Shown here piece by piece: positions 24,175 through 31,872 of a stretch of DNA of 64,000 nucleotides. The DNA is from UBA11740 sp049273695. GTDB taxonomy: Bacteria; Acidobacteriota; Blastocatellia; Pyrinomonadales; Pyrinomonadaceae. The notes below the pieces were generated by a model, which was not told the DNA's origin, ran no database searches, and saw only the letters and a program-made list of their open reading frames with translations. Every line of letters begins with the position of its first letter. Position 1 is the first letter of the stretch. The DNA lies in the NCBI GenBank assembly GCA_049273695.1, contig JBASRE010000033.1, positions 1 through 64,000 on the forward strand. Reading direction: 5' to 3'. The translations under genes and the position numbers were made by a program.

Positions 24175-25338
24175 ATGCAGACATTCGATTGTCCCAAGTG
24201 CGGCGCGCCAATTTCTTACGAACCGAATGCTTTCGGCTCTGGCAACATCAAGTGCGCGTACTGTCAAAGCCAACTATCGCTGCCCCACCACGGCCAACCG
24301 GCGCGCATAATCTCGCAAATTGATATCAACGTCGGTCCGCACGTTGCCGCCACCGCCAAGAGGGCCGTCTGGGTCATGGTGCTGATTCCGGTCTTGATCG
24401 TCGTGCTGGTCGTGGGCGGTATGCTCGCCGGAGTATTTGGCGCGCTGGTTTCCTTGTTCAGAACGACCAGGCCTACAAGCGCCCCGGTCGCTGGGCCGCG
24501 CAGTGGGCCCGTAGGTTCGAAGGCCGCCGATCCCGCAAACGCCTTCGCGCGCGAGGTCTTAAAGTTCGGCAGCGAAGGCATTGGCCCCGGCATGATGACC
24601 GACGCCCGCAGCATCGGGGTTGATGGGAGCGGCAACATTTACGTCGGTGAATATCTCGGCGGCCGCGTGCAGGTTTTCGACGCGAACGGAACTTTCGTCA
24701 CGCAGTGGATGGTCGATCGAAAGATGCCTCTGCGCGGCATGGCCGTCGATCGCAAAGGGACTGTTTACATCGTGCAGCGGGGAACCATCACGCGTTACGA
24801 GGGCCAAACCGGCAACCCGCTCGGCGAACTGCAGTCCGAAAGCGCCGGCTTTGACGATGTGAACACGACGCCTGACGGCGGGTTGATTGCCGCCTCGTAT
24901 CGATCCGGCTCAGACAATGTCGTGCGGTTTAACTCGAGCGGTAAGGCGACTCTCACTATCCCGAAAGCCATCAGCACGGTCGCCGATCGTTCTGAGTTGG
25001 ACACGAGCGTCGCCGTTGACGGCCTCGGAAACATCTACGCACTGGGCAGTTTCACCAGCGCTGTTTTCAAGTTCAGCCCCGAAGGAAAGTTTCTTAACCG
25101 CTTTGGCGGCTCGGGCGACCAATCAGGACAATTCAGAGCCGCCCACGCGATTGCCGTTGACGGCAAAGGCCGAGTGTTCGTGAGCGACATTAAAGGAGTT
25201 CAGGTATTTGATTCGGACGGCCGCTATCTCACTGTCTTCAAGACTGACGGTTCTGCCTTTGGCATGGTTTTCAACGATAAGAACGAACTAGTCGTCGCTG
25301 CGCGGAACAAAGTCATCAAGCTTGCGTTGAATCAGTGA
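24175..25338 (+). CDS. Zinc-ribbon membrane protein with NHL-repeat beta-propeller
   Basis: A 387-residue protein starting at ATG 24175. The N-terminal zinc ribbon (FDCPKCGAPISYEP, then CAYCQS; about 4-30) is followed by a transmembrane helix (about 64-92, VWVMVLIPVLIVVLVVGG). Six NHL repeats follow (about 125-385, with VDGSGNIYVGE, VDRKGTVYIVQ, VDGLGNIYALG, VDGKGRVFVSD). The zinc ribbon faces the cytoplasm and the propeller should lie outside. NHL propellers bind ligands or proteins. The combination recalls the zinc-ribbon/membrane/sensor protein at 3479-4474. Function unknown. Confidence 0.85.
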   Translation: MQTFDCPKCGAPISYEPNAFGSGNIKCAYCQSQLSLPHHGQPARIISQIDINVGPHVAATAKRAVWVMVLIPVLIVVLVVGGMLAGVFGALVSLFRTTRPTSAPVAGPRSGPVGSKAADPANAFAREVLKFGSEGIGPGMMTDARSIGVDGSGNIYVGEYLGGRVQVFDANGTFVTQWMVDRKMPLRGMAVDRKGTVYIVQRGTITRYEGQTGNPLGELQSESAGFDDVNTTPDGGLIAASYRSGSDNVVRFNSSGKATLTIPKAISTVADRSELDTSVAVDGLGNIYALGSFTSAVFKFSPEGKFLNRFGGSGDQSGQFRAAHAIAVDGKGRVFVSDIKGVQVFDSDGRYLTVFKTDGSAFGMVFNDKNELVVAARNKVIKLALNQ

Positions 25339-25417
25339 GTGACTTCATCGCGTAACGACGATTGACATAGACTTTGTGCGCTCGCCATGGCATAAGGCGT
25401 TCGGCTAAAACTCTCCC

Positions 25418-25704
25418 ATGCACATCATCACTCGCAAGCGACTCAATGAGTTTGCGGAGAAGCACCCGGACGCAAAGTCAGCCCTAGCTCATTGGTATCG
25501 GGTAATGAAACGCAATAATTTTTCGAGCTTTGCTGAATTGCGCGAAGTGTTTCGCTGCCGACCAAGTCGGCAAACTCACGGTCTTCAATGTCGGCGGGAA
25601 ACAAGGTTCGCCTAATTGCGGCGATCCACTATAATCGGCGCAAGGTTTATCTCCGCGCTGTGCTTACTCACGCAGACTATGACGAGCAGCGTTGGAAGGC
25701 ATAG
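25418..25704 (+). pseudogene. HigB-type mRNA-interferase toxin, decayed by two frameshifts
   Basis: The first 46 residues (MHIITRKRLNEFAEKHPDAK, then HWYRVMKRNNFSSFAELREV) match the HigB-like type II toxin. After about 25557 the homology moves to the +1 frame (ADQVGKLTVFNVGG). After an extra A in GGGAAACAAGG (about 25602) it moves again (KVRLIAAIHYNRRKVYLRAV, then LTHADYDEQRWKA, stop at 25704). Both halves are well conserved, so decay is recent or the errors are artefactual. The cognate antitoxin starts five bases later and is intact. Confidence 0.85.
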
Positions 25705-25709
25705 GAAGC

Positions 25710-25940
25710 ATGCAAAACTTCGAGGTGAGCAAAACCGCCGCTGCCTGGGCTTCGATGGCTGGCAAAATCTACGTGCCTCATTCCGAGGGAGAGTACCGGC
25801 AACTGGTTGCGTTGCTCGATTCTCTTATCGATGAAGTCGGAGAGGACGAATCCCATCCTCTCGCCTCACTAATGGAGATTGTCGGAGTACTGATTGAGAA
25901 GTACGAGGACGAACACGTGCCGGAGTTAGCGGTAGAATAA
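25710..25940 (+). CDS. HigA-type antitoxin (short form without HTH)
   Basis: From ATG 25710 (MQNFEVSKTAAAWASMAGKI) the protein has 76 residues. It matches the small antitoxin found next to this HigB group (VPHSEGEYRQLVALLDSLID, then SHPLASLMEIVGVLIEKYED). The usual XRE-type helix-turn-helix that follows in longer HigA proteins is absent, so it may neutralise the toxin without repressing by itself. GGAAGCA precedes the start. The upstream toxin frame is broken, so the antitoxin may now be an orphan. Confidence 0.83.
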   Translation: MQNFEVSKTAAAWASMAGKIYVPHSEGEYRQLVALLDSLIDEVGEDESHPLASLMEIVGVLIEKYEDEHVPELAVE

Positions 25941-26049
25941 TTCTACTGTCTGGAACTTCCGCCACCACGCATGCGTGAAGAGCTTTCTGGGGCTTAAAAT
26001 CCAAATCTCGCGATAATTCTTCTCAACGTTTCTCTCCCAACCCAGGTAT

Positions 26050-26736
26050 ATGAAATTAGGAAGGCGAATAATTCTGAATGTGCCGAACGGGACTGCTGAC
26101 ATGGCTTTGGCTCTAGAAATGCCGTTGCTGGGGAATGGGCCGACTTCAGATCAGTCTTCGCTTTCACTTCTGATTGAACGCGCTGCCAACGGTGACAAGG
26201 CGGCTTTTGAACAGGTGATGATTAATTCCGAACAGCGAGTGATGGCGATGACCTGGCGGATGTTAGGCAACGAAGCCGACGCGCGCGATGCTTCGCAGGA
26301 AGTGTTTCTGCGAGTTTACAAATACCTGGGACGCTTTCGCCGCGATCAGGATTTCTTCGCGTGGCTGTACGGCATCACGGTCAATGTCTGCCGGGACTTT
26401 CTGAAGAAGCGACAAAACCATACCAGCCGATTCGTATCGTTCGGCGAAGATGCAGGCGTGGCCTACGAAGTCGCCGACGAACACGCCGATGCCGAACAAG
26501 CGCTGGTTCAGACTCAACAACACGAGTTGATCGGAAAGGCGATGGGCACACTGCCTTTCAAAGAGCGCGCGTCGATCGTGCTGCGAGACGTCGAAGGGCT
26601 GTCAACCGACGAAGTAGCACGCATCATGAAGTCGAGTGCGACGACCGTGCGCTCGCAGATTAGTTCCGCACGAAAGAAGATCAGAATCTACTGTCAGCAG
26701 CATCAGCCGGGATTCGGCGAGGGGAGGGCGCGATGA
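26050..26736 (+). CDS. ECF-type RNA polymerase sigma factor
   Basis: A 228-residue sigma-70-family factor of the extracytoplasmic-function type. Region 2 (about 60-125) contains the DARDASQEVFLRVYKYLGRF core and FFAWLYGITVNVCRDFLKKR. Region 4 (about 165-220) contains LPFKERASIVLRDVEGLSTD, then EVARIMKSSATTVRSQISSA. There is a short N-terminal extension. It overlaps the anti-sigma gene by the 4-base ATGA, so translation is coupled. It likely responds to envelope stress through that anti-sigma factor; the regulon is not shown by the sequence. Confidence 0.93.
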   Translation: MKLGRRIILNVPNGTADMALALEMPLLGNGPTSDQSSLSLLIERAANGDKAAFEQVMINSEQRVMAMTWRMLGNEADARDASQEVFLRVYKYLGRFRRDQDFFAWLYGITVNVCRDFLKKRQNHTSRFVSFGEDAGVAYEVADEHADAEQALVQTQQHELIGKAMGTLPFKERASIVLRDVEGLSTDEVARIMKSSATTVRSQISSARKKIRIYCQQHQPGFGEGRAR

Positions 26737-27473
26737 ATTGCAAGCAGCTTGAAGAATTACTGCCGCTGTACGCGGGACGCGACCTTGATGAAAAACGCGC
26801 GCGGCTGGTAGGCGAGCATCTCCAAATCTGTTCAGCTTGCGCGCGCGTCGCCGGCGAGTACCGGGGGGCGTTTGAGTTGACGCAACATTTTGCGCCGCCC
26901 GTCTTTTCCGACCATGTGTATGCGAGTGTGCGCCGGCAAGTGATGCAGCAGATCGAAGATGAACCAGCGGCGCCGCTGCTGCCGCAATTGTTGGCTACTT
27001 GGTTCCGGCCCCGGATGGCCTGGGCAGCCGCCAGCGCGCTGATAATCGCTTTGGGCTTCTTCGCCCTTTACTTAGTCGTCAACCGGGATGCGGACGTTCG
27101 GCCGGTTGCCGAAAACAATCCGACGGTAGACCGCACGCAACCAAATGCGGAGTCGATGGCGACTCCCCGGACAACTGATCCAGTGAGCCCGCCCAGCCCG
27201 GTGAAGCCTGCAGTCGAAAAACGCAGGCACATTCACCGCTTTGTGAATCGATCTCTGCTCGTCGCGGCGAAGGCGCCGAATTCTTCACGGGCGGCGGACA
27301 ATTCACCGAAGCTGCGCGATCCTGAGGCAGCGAACAGTTTGCCGTCTGACGATTCCGTCCCAGGCAAAACACCTCTGCGAGTTGAAATGCAAACAAAGGA
27401 TCCGAACATCCGCATCATCTGGTTTTCTCAATCGAACTCAAAACCGGCGTTACCAAATTCGAAAGGAATCTAG
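26733..27473 (+). CDS. Membrane anti-sigma factor with zinc-finger (ZAS-like) domain
   Basis: A 246-residue protein whose N terminus (MNCKQLEELLPLYAGRDL) and HxxxCxxC motif (HLQICSAC, about 32-39) mark the zinc-binding anti-sigma domain that holds the sigma factor. One transmembrane helix lies at about 91-111 (WAAASALIIALGFFALYLVV). The periplasmic part (about 112-246) is Pro/Ser/Lys-rich and unstructured-looking. The overlap with the sigma gene supports the pair. Confidence 0.9.
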   Translation: MNCKQLEELLPLYAGRDLDEKRARLVGEHLQICSACARVAGEYRGAFELTQHFAPPVFSDHVYASVRRQVMQQIEDEPAAPLLPQLLATWFRPRMAWAAASALIIALGFFALYLVVNRDADVRPVAENNPTVDRTQPNAESMATPRTTDPVSPPSPVKPAVEKRRHIHRFVNRSLLVAAKAPNSSRAADNSPKLRDPEAANSLPSDDSVPGKTPLRVEMQTKDPNIRIIWFSQSNSKPALPNSKGI

Positions 27474-27482
27474 GAGGTTCTT

Positions 27483-28271
27483 ATGACCAAAACTATTAAG
27501 CACACGGCGGCAACGCTAGCTCTAATCCTGTTTATTGTATCGGCGTCGTTTGCGCAGCAGCCAACGCCGAGCGCGTCACCCAGTCAACCCGACTCCATTA
27601 CCGAAAGGAACTTTAAGAATAAAGTTTTTGAAGTTAGGTACCGGGATCCGAACAGCCTTTCGAACGCACTGCACGCGCTCGGAAGTGGATTCAAAGGTTC
27701 AATGATCTCGCACAACGCTGAGTTCAGGACCATCACCGTTCGGGATTTTCCCGAGAACCTGGCCATCATGGAAGAGGCGATTAAGCGTCTGGACACGCCG
27801 GCCGTACCGCGTCCCAACATTGAAATGCATTTTCATGTCCTGATCGCCTCCAACGCCGGCGCCAGCACACCCGACATGCCGGCCGAGCTCAAAGACGTCC
27901 TGACACAACTGCGGCAAACGTTGAATTATCGCAACTATGAGTTAGTGTCGTCGATCGTTCAGCGTCTTACAGAAACGCGCGAGATCTTGCAGGGATCGGG
28001 GGTCGCAGAATTTCCCGCGCTCAACCCAGGCACGCCCAACATCTCGACGCCGTACGAGTACTACCTCCGGAATGTCTCGCTGGTAGCGAATGTGGCGGGC
28101 GCTCCGACGGTGCAGATTAACGAATTCACATTTAAGACTCACACGCAGACCGAACAGTCGAGAATCCAGACGGCGCTCAACCTCAAAGACGGAGAAAAGG
28201 TCGTGGTCGGGACCGCCACGCTCAGGAACCGCGCGCTGGTCCTCGTGTTGACGGCGAAGGTCTTGAAGTAA
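27483..28271 (+). CDS. Secreted protein with secretin-N-like domain
   Basis: A 262-residue protein with a signal peptide (1 to about 25, ending SASFAQ). A domain at about 40-110 (KVFEVRYRDPNSLSNALHAL, then EFRTITVRDFPENLAIMEEA, IKRLD) matches the short N-domain of secretins and related outer-membrane proteins. The rest (about 115-262) has no recognised fold and no secretin pore region, so it is not a channel. It starts nine bases after the anti-sigma gene with an AGGAGG site and closes a three-gene operon, so it is likely a target or partner of the same envelope-stress unit. The role is inferred. Confidence 0.78.
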   Translation: MTKTIKHTAATLALILFIVSASFAQQPTPSASPSQPDSITERNFKNKVFEVRYRDPNSLSNALHALGSGFKGSMISHNAEFRTITVRDFPENLAIMEEAIKRLDTPAVPRPNIEMHFHVLIASNAGASTPDMPAELKDVLTQLRQTLNYRNYELVSSIVQRLTETREILQGSGVAEFPALNPGTPNISTPYEYYLRNVSLVANVAGAPTVQINEFTFKTHTQTEQSRIQTALNLKDGEKVVVGTATLRNRALVLVLTAKVLK

Positions 28272-28309
28272 AGAGTGAAGGACTTCTTTTGGTCGAGGCT
28301 CCGGCAGGG

Positions 28310-28396
28310 GCCAAATGTTTCTAGCCTAACGAAGCCTTTGATAACTACGCCGGCAGAAGCGAGATTGCCTCGTTTCTGCCGGCGCTAACATTTGGC
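28310..28396. terminator. Large nested palindrome, bidirectional terminator candidate
   Basis: An outer 10-bp pair (GCCAAATGTT 28310-28319, AACATTTGGC 28387-28396) encloses a 16-bp stem with one G-T mismatch (28348-28363 with 28369-28384, core GCCGGCAGAA / TTCTGCCGGC). It lies between the convergent sigma operon and threonine-dehydratase genes. Confidence 0.78.
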
Positions 28397-28423
28397 GTTG
28401 CTATCTATAGACACTCATCCTGC

Positions 28424-29425
28424 TTACGCGGGCGATGCTGAATTCATTAATGAAGCAAACCTCGCCGGAGGAATATTGCCGCCCGTTAGAATCCCGACAA
28501 CTTTCTTTCCTCTTAATTGATCACGGACTTTGATTGCGCCGGCGAGTGAGGCTGCGCCGGCGCCTTCGGCAATCTGTTTGGCGTTAACCGCAAGCAGCCG
28601 AATCGCGTCGTTGATCTCTTCATCGCTAACCAACAGAAAGTTGTCTAGCAGTTCCGACAGAATTCGGCTGGGCATTTCAAACGGGACGCGCGTGGCGAGT
28701 CCCTCGTGCTCAGTCTTCATCGTCGGATATTCGTCGAGCGAGCGGTTCTTCCAGGCATGCCACATCGCCGGGGCAGCGTCGGATTGAACGGCGATCACAT
28801 GCACGTTCGGCTTCAGATGCTTGGCCACGATGCAGTTCCCCGACGCACAACTGCCGCCGCCGGCCGGCGCCAAAATGACGTCAACGTCAGGTAAGTCTTC
28901 GAAGATTTCCAGACCGATTGTGCCGACGCCTGAGATTAACTTTGGCTCGTTCGCAGAATGGACGTAGAGATAGCCTTCCGTTTTAGCTGCGCGTTCTGTC
29001 TCCAGGCGAGCTTCGTCAAAGTCGCGACCGTGCAGACGAACTTCAGCACCGAGCGCGCGCATCGCCTGCATCTTCGTTTCGTTAACGTTCTCAGCAGGCG
29101 CGTAAATGATCACAGGCACGCCGAACAAGCGACCCGCGTACGCGATCGACTGGCCGTGATTGCCGGTGCTGGCGGTGACTATGCCGGCGCGCTTTTTCTC
29201 TTCAGGGGTCGTGCCGACCAGATTTACTCCCCCACGCACTTTAAACGCGCCGATGGGTTGCACGTTCTCGCACTTCAGGTAGTAATCACAGTCGAGCAGC
29301 GCGGAGAGTTTCTCGCTGCGCACGAGCGGCGTTTTCGGCAGATACGGCGCGATGAATTCGCGCGCGGCCAGCACATCATCGAAGCTAACGGGCAGAGTTG
29401 ATTCTGTCTTTGCTGCAGGTGTCAT
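28424..29425 (-). CDS. PLP-dependent threonine/serine dehydratase (ACT-less type)
   Basis: A 333-residue fold-type II PLP enzyme that would deaminate L-threonine or L-serine to 2-oxo acids. The PLP lysine is in IGAFKVRGGVN (Lys near 62) and the phosphate-binding glycine loop is APAGGGSCASG (about 186-196). The substrate loop STGNHGQS is present (about 86-93). There is no C-terminal ACT domain, so it fits the catabolic or hydroxyaspartate-dehydratase type rather than feedback-inhibited biosynthetic IlvA. The GTG/ATG choice is simple: ATG 29425 with a GGGTTC leader. It lies 13 bases downstream of malQ on the same strand and may be co-transcribed. Confidence 0.9.
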   Translation of the reverse strand: MTPAAKTESTLPVSFDDVLAAREFIAPYLPKTPLVRSEKLSALLDCDYYLKCENVQPIGAFKVRGGVNLVGTTPEEKKRAGIVTASTGNHGQSIAYAGRLFGVPVIIYAPAENVNETKMQAMRALGAEVRLHGRDFDEARLETERAAKTEGYLYVHSANEPKLISGVGTIGLEIFEDLPDVDVILAPAGGGSCASGNCIVAKHLKPNVHVIAVQSDAAPAMWHAWKNRSLDEYPTMKTEHEGLATRVPFEMPSRILSELLDNFLLVSDEEINDAIRLLAVNAKQIAEGAGAASLAGAIKVRDQLRGKKVVGILTGGNIPPARFASLMNSASPA

Positions 29426-29438
29426 GATTTTTCAGGGT

Positions 29439-31022
29439 TCACTTGTCGTCGATTAGGTTATCGCTTCGGTTCGTCTCTTCGGTGAGACGTCTCAGTCTCG
29501 CCGCATGTTCAGCAGTAAAATTACCATCGGCAGAGTCGGTACGCACGCCTCCGGCGTGCTCAGCTGGCCAGCGGCCCGCGTACCGCCAACGCCAATTGCC
29601 ATTCATCGTGTTCGGCGTGTTCATGCGCGCCTCGGACCCGAGCCCGAGCACGTCCTGAAGCGGAATGATCGTTGTGCCGGCGACTGATGCCAACACGGCG
29701 CGAATGAAGTCCCAGTTGATCTCGCGACCGTCGCTCTGCAAGTAATTGAGACAAAACTCTCGCGTTTTTTCGGCGTCCGTTGTGTTCGCCACGCGCAACT
29801 GATTGAACCAACCGACTGTGGTGTCGTTGTCATGCGTTCCCGTATAGGCCACGACATCCTGGTCGAAGTTCTCTGGCAAGTTAACGTTCTCTTTTTCTCT
29901 CTCACCGCTGAACGCAAATTGAAGCACGCGCATTCCCGGAAAGCCGAACTCTTTTCTCAGCTCGACCACGTCGGGCGTAATTACCCCTAGGTCTTCGGCG
30001 ATGATGGCGACCTCGCCCAGCGCATTACGAACCGCAGTGAACAATTCCCTTCCCGGTGTTTCGACCCATTGGCCATTTTGCGCCGTCGTTTCGCCCGCGG
30101 GAATTTCCCAACATGCAGCAAACCCGCGAAAGTGATCGAGCCTTACCAGGTCGAATAGTTGAAAGCTCGCGCGGAGACGATCAATCCACCACGCGAAACC
30201 GTTTTCGCGCATGCGGTGCCAGTTGTAAAGCGGATTACCCCAGAACTGACCCGTGTCGCTGAAGTAATCCGGTGGCACGCCCGCGACGACCGTAGGGCGC
30301 CCATGTTCGTCGAGCTTGAACTGATCGCGGTTCGTCCAAACATCGGCAGAGTCATGCGCGACGAAGATCGGCACGTCGCCAATGATTCGAATGCCACGTT
30401 GATTACAAACCGTTTTCAGCGCATGCCACTGTTTGAAGAATAAGTACTGAAAGAACTTCTGGGCTTCGATCTCGGCGCGCAACTCGATATGCGCGCGTGA
30501 CAGAGCTTCGGGTTCACGTCTCGCGAGTGGTCGATCCCATTCAAGCCAGGCCTTGCCGCCGTTCGCGTGCTTCAGCGCCTGAAACAGCGCGTAGTCATCG
30601 AGCCATGACGCGTTCTCTTGAGCGAAAGACTCAAGCGACTGGCGCAAAGCATTGTCGATCGCCTGAAATCGTTTGAATGCTCTTCTGAGAAACGCGTTCT
30701 TCGTTTTTCTTGCTTCGTCGAAATCAACGTGCTGAGTTTCGCGCATCGCGACGTCAACCAGATCGCTTTGCTCGAGCAATCCATCTTCAATTAACTTCTC
30801 CGGACTAATTAAGAGAGTGTTTCCGGCAAACGCGGAGTAGGAGGAATAAGGCGAGCCACCTTCATCAGTTGGCCCAAGCGGGAGCACCTGCCAAAGACTC
30901 TGACCGCTCGCGATGAGAAAATCCGCGAAGCGATAAGCCTCGTCCCCGAGATCGCCAATTCCGTAGCGTCCGGGCAGTGAGGTCGGATGCAGCAGAATGC
31001 CGCTGGATCTAGAGGGGTGCAT
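29439..31022 (-). CDS. malQ: 4-alpha-glucanotransferase
   Basis: A 527-residue GH77 amylomaltase that transfers alpha-1,4-glucan segments in maltodextrin and glycogen metabolism in the cytosol. It begins MHPSRSSGILLHPTSLPGRY, the family start. It has the IGDVPIFVAHDSADVW region, the catalytic Asp (DLVRLDHFRGF), the acid/base Glu (AEDLG) and the third Asp (TGTHDND). Length is normal except near the C terminus: after NWRWRYA an extra 16 residues (GRWPAEHAGGVRTDSA) precede the normal ending DGNFTAEHAARLRRLTE. Those residues are encoded by a GGTACGC...GCGTACC hairpin repeat that has inserted in frame. Confidence 0.93.
   Translation of the reverse strand: MHPSRSSGILLHPTSLPGRYGIGDLGDEAYRFADFLIASGQSLWQVLPLGPTDEGGSPYSSYSAFAGNTLLISPEKLIEDGLLEQSDLVDVAMRETQHVDFDEARKTKNAFLRRAFKRFQAIDNALRQSLESFAQENASWLDDYALFQALKHANGGKAWLEWDRPLARREPEALSRAHIELRAEIEAQKFFQYLFFKQWHALKTVCNQRGIRIIGDVPIFVAHDSADVWTNRDQFKLDEHGRPTVVAGVPPDYFSDTGQFWGNPLYNWHRMRENGFAWWIDRLRASFQLFDLVRLDHFRGFAACWEIPAGETTAQNGQWVETPGRELFTAVRNALGEVAIIAEDLGVITPDVVELRKEFGFPGMRVLQFAFSGEREKENVNLPENFDQDVVAYTGTHDNDTTVGWFNQLRVANTTDAEKTREFCLNYLQSDGREINWDFIRAVLASVAGTTIIPLQDVLGLGSEARMNTPNTMNGNWRWRYAGRWPAEHAGGVRTDSADGNFTAEHAARLRRLTEETNRSDNLIDDK
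29537..29585 (-). repeat. Two-hairpin repeat inserted in frame in malQ
   Basis: This copy of the 10682/17092 repeat family has terminal GGTACGC (29538-29544) and GCGTACC (29578-29584), with hairpins ACGCCTCCGGCGTGC and GCTGG/CCAGC between them. It adds about 16 codons to malQ without breaking the frame. Confidence 0.88.
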
Positions 31023-31148
31023 ATACGCGTGGCAGAAGCATAAACTTGAGAAGCGCTACGCACCAACACGTCGCGGATCCTTTAAGTCGCGCTTGTCCAC
31101 CGAAAGCGGCAGCCCTTTCGCACTCTTTATCCTACGGTTTGTCTGGGA

Positions 31149-31595
31149 CTACTTGAACACACCGACTCCGTATCTGCACGGCGCTTTGGTGCAGTTAGCC
31201 ATGGTGACACGTATTGTGTACGTTCCTGTCCAGGCCGGTCGGAAAACGATGATCGGTTTATCATCCGGGAGGACGTCTTCCTTGACTTTCGTGCTCCCGC
31301 TCCACAACGCGAGGTCCAAGTCGCGACAATCCTCATCACACGCCCCGGTAAAGACGTAGACGACCCCCTCAACTAATCGGTAGGTGATATCCTGATATTG
31401 ATTGTGCCTCATGGACCGGAGAAACGGTGCAAAGGCTTCTTCGACTTCTACATCAGCGATCTCGTTAATGGCCCCCGCTTGCGTTCTAAGCTGTCTCTTA
31501 ACCTGAGCTTCCCATCTATCCTGAGCACTAACCGGGCTAAACATATTCCCCAGTACCAAGAGCGCGAGAAGGCTCATTCCTGAAAGTTTTTTCAT
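31149..31595 (-). CDS. Secreted protein of unknown function
   Basis: Starting at ATG 31595, eight bases after an AAAGGAG site, the product has 148 residues. A signal peptide ends near SPVSAQ (about 25). The mature domain contains RTQAGAINEIADVEVEEAFA, DITYRLVEGVVYVFTGACDE, DCRDLDLALWSG and FRPAWTGTYTIRVTMANCTK, with two cysteine pairs likely disulfide-bonded (CDEDC and C...C). The fold resembles a pre-peptidase C-terminal (PPC)-like beta-sandwich with a DLDLxL core and TGTYTIRV end. No catalytic motif is present. It may be a bound or stand-alone export domain. Confidence 0.75.
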   Translation of the reverse strand: MKKLSGMSLLALLVLGNMFSPVSAQDRWEAQVKRQLRTQAGAINEIADVEVEEAFAPFLRSMRHNQYQDITYRLVEGVVYVFTGACDEDCRDLDLALWSGSTKVKEDVLPDDKPIIVFRPAWTGTYTIRVTMANCTKAPCRYGVGVFK

Positions 31596-31872
31596 TGTTC
31601 TCTCCTTTAGGGTTTCTGGCCTTGAATTCACAAAGTCAAGAGTGCCTTTGTTTAAGACCCGTAAGGTAATGCGTCACTCTGACCTTGGTAGTTGAGCTGT
31701 GAACTTCAGATGGTCTGGAGGAGTCCAGAAGAGCTGAGAAAGGAGGTAGCTGGGCTCAGTTCGATGCAACCATACGCTCGGTCTGTGCAATGTGTCAAAA
31801 GAAAGACATACCGCAGAAGCACAATTCAAGACGCTGGTGGTGGAAAGGATCGTTATCAACGATCGTTGCTCG

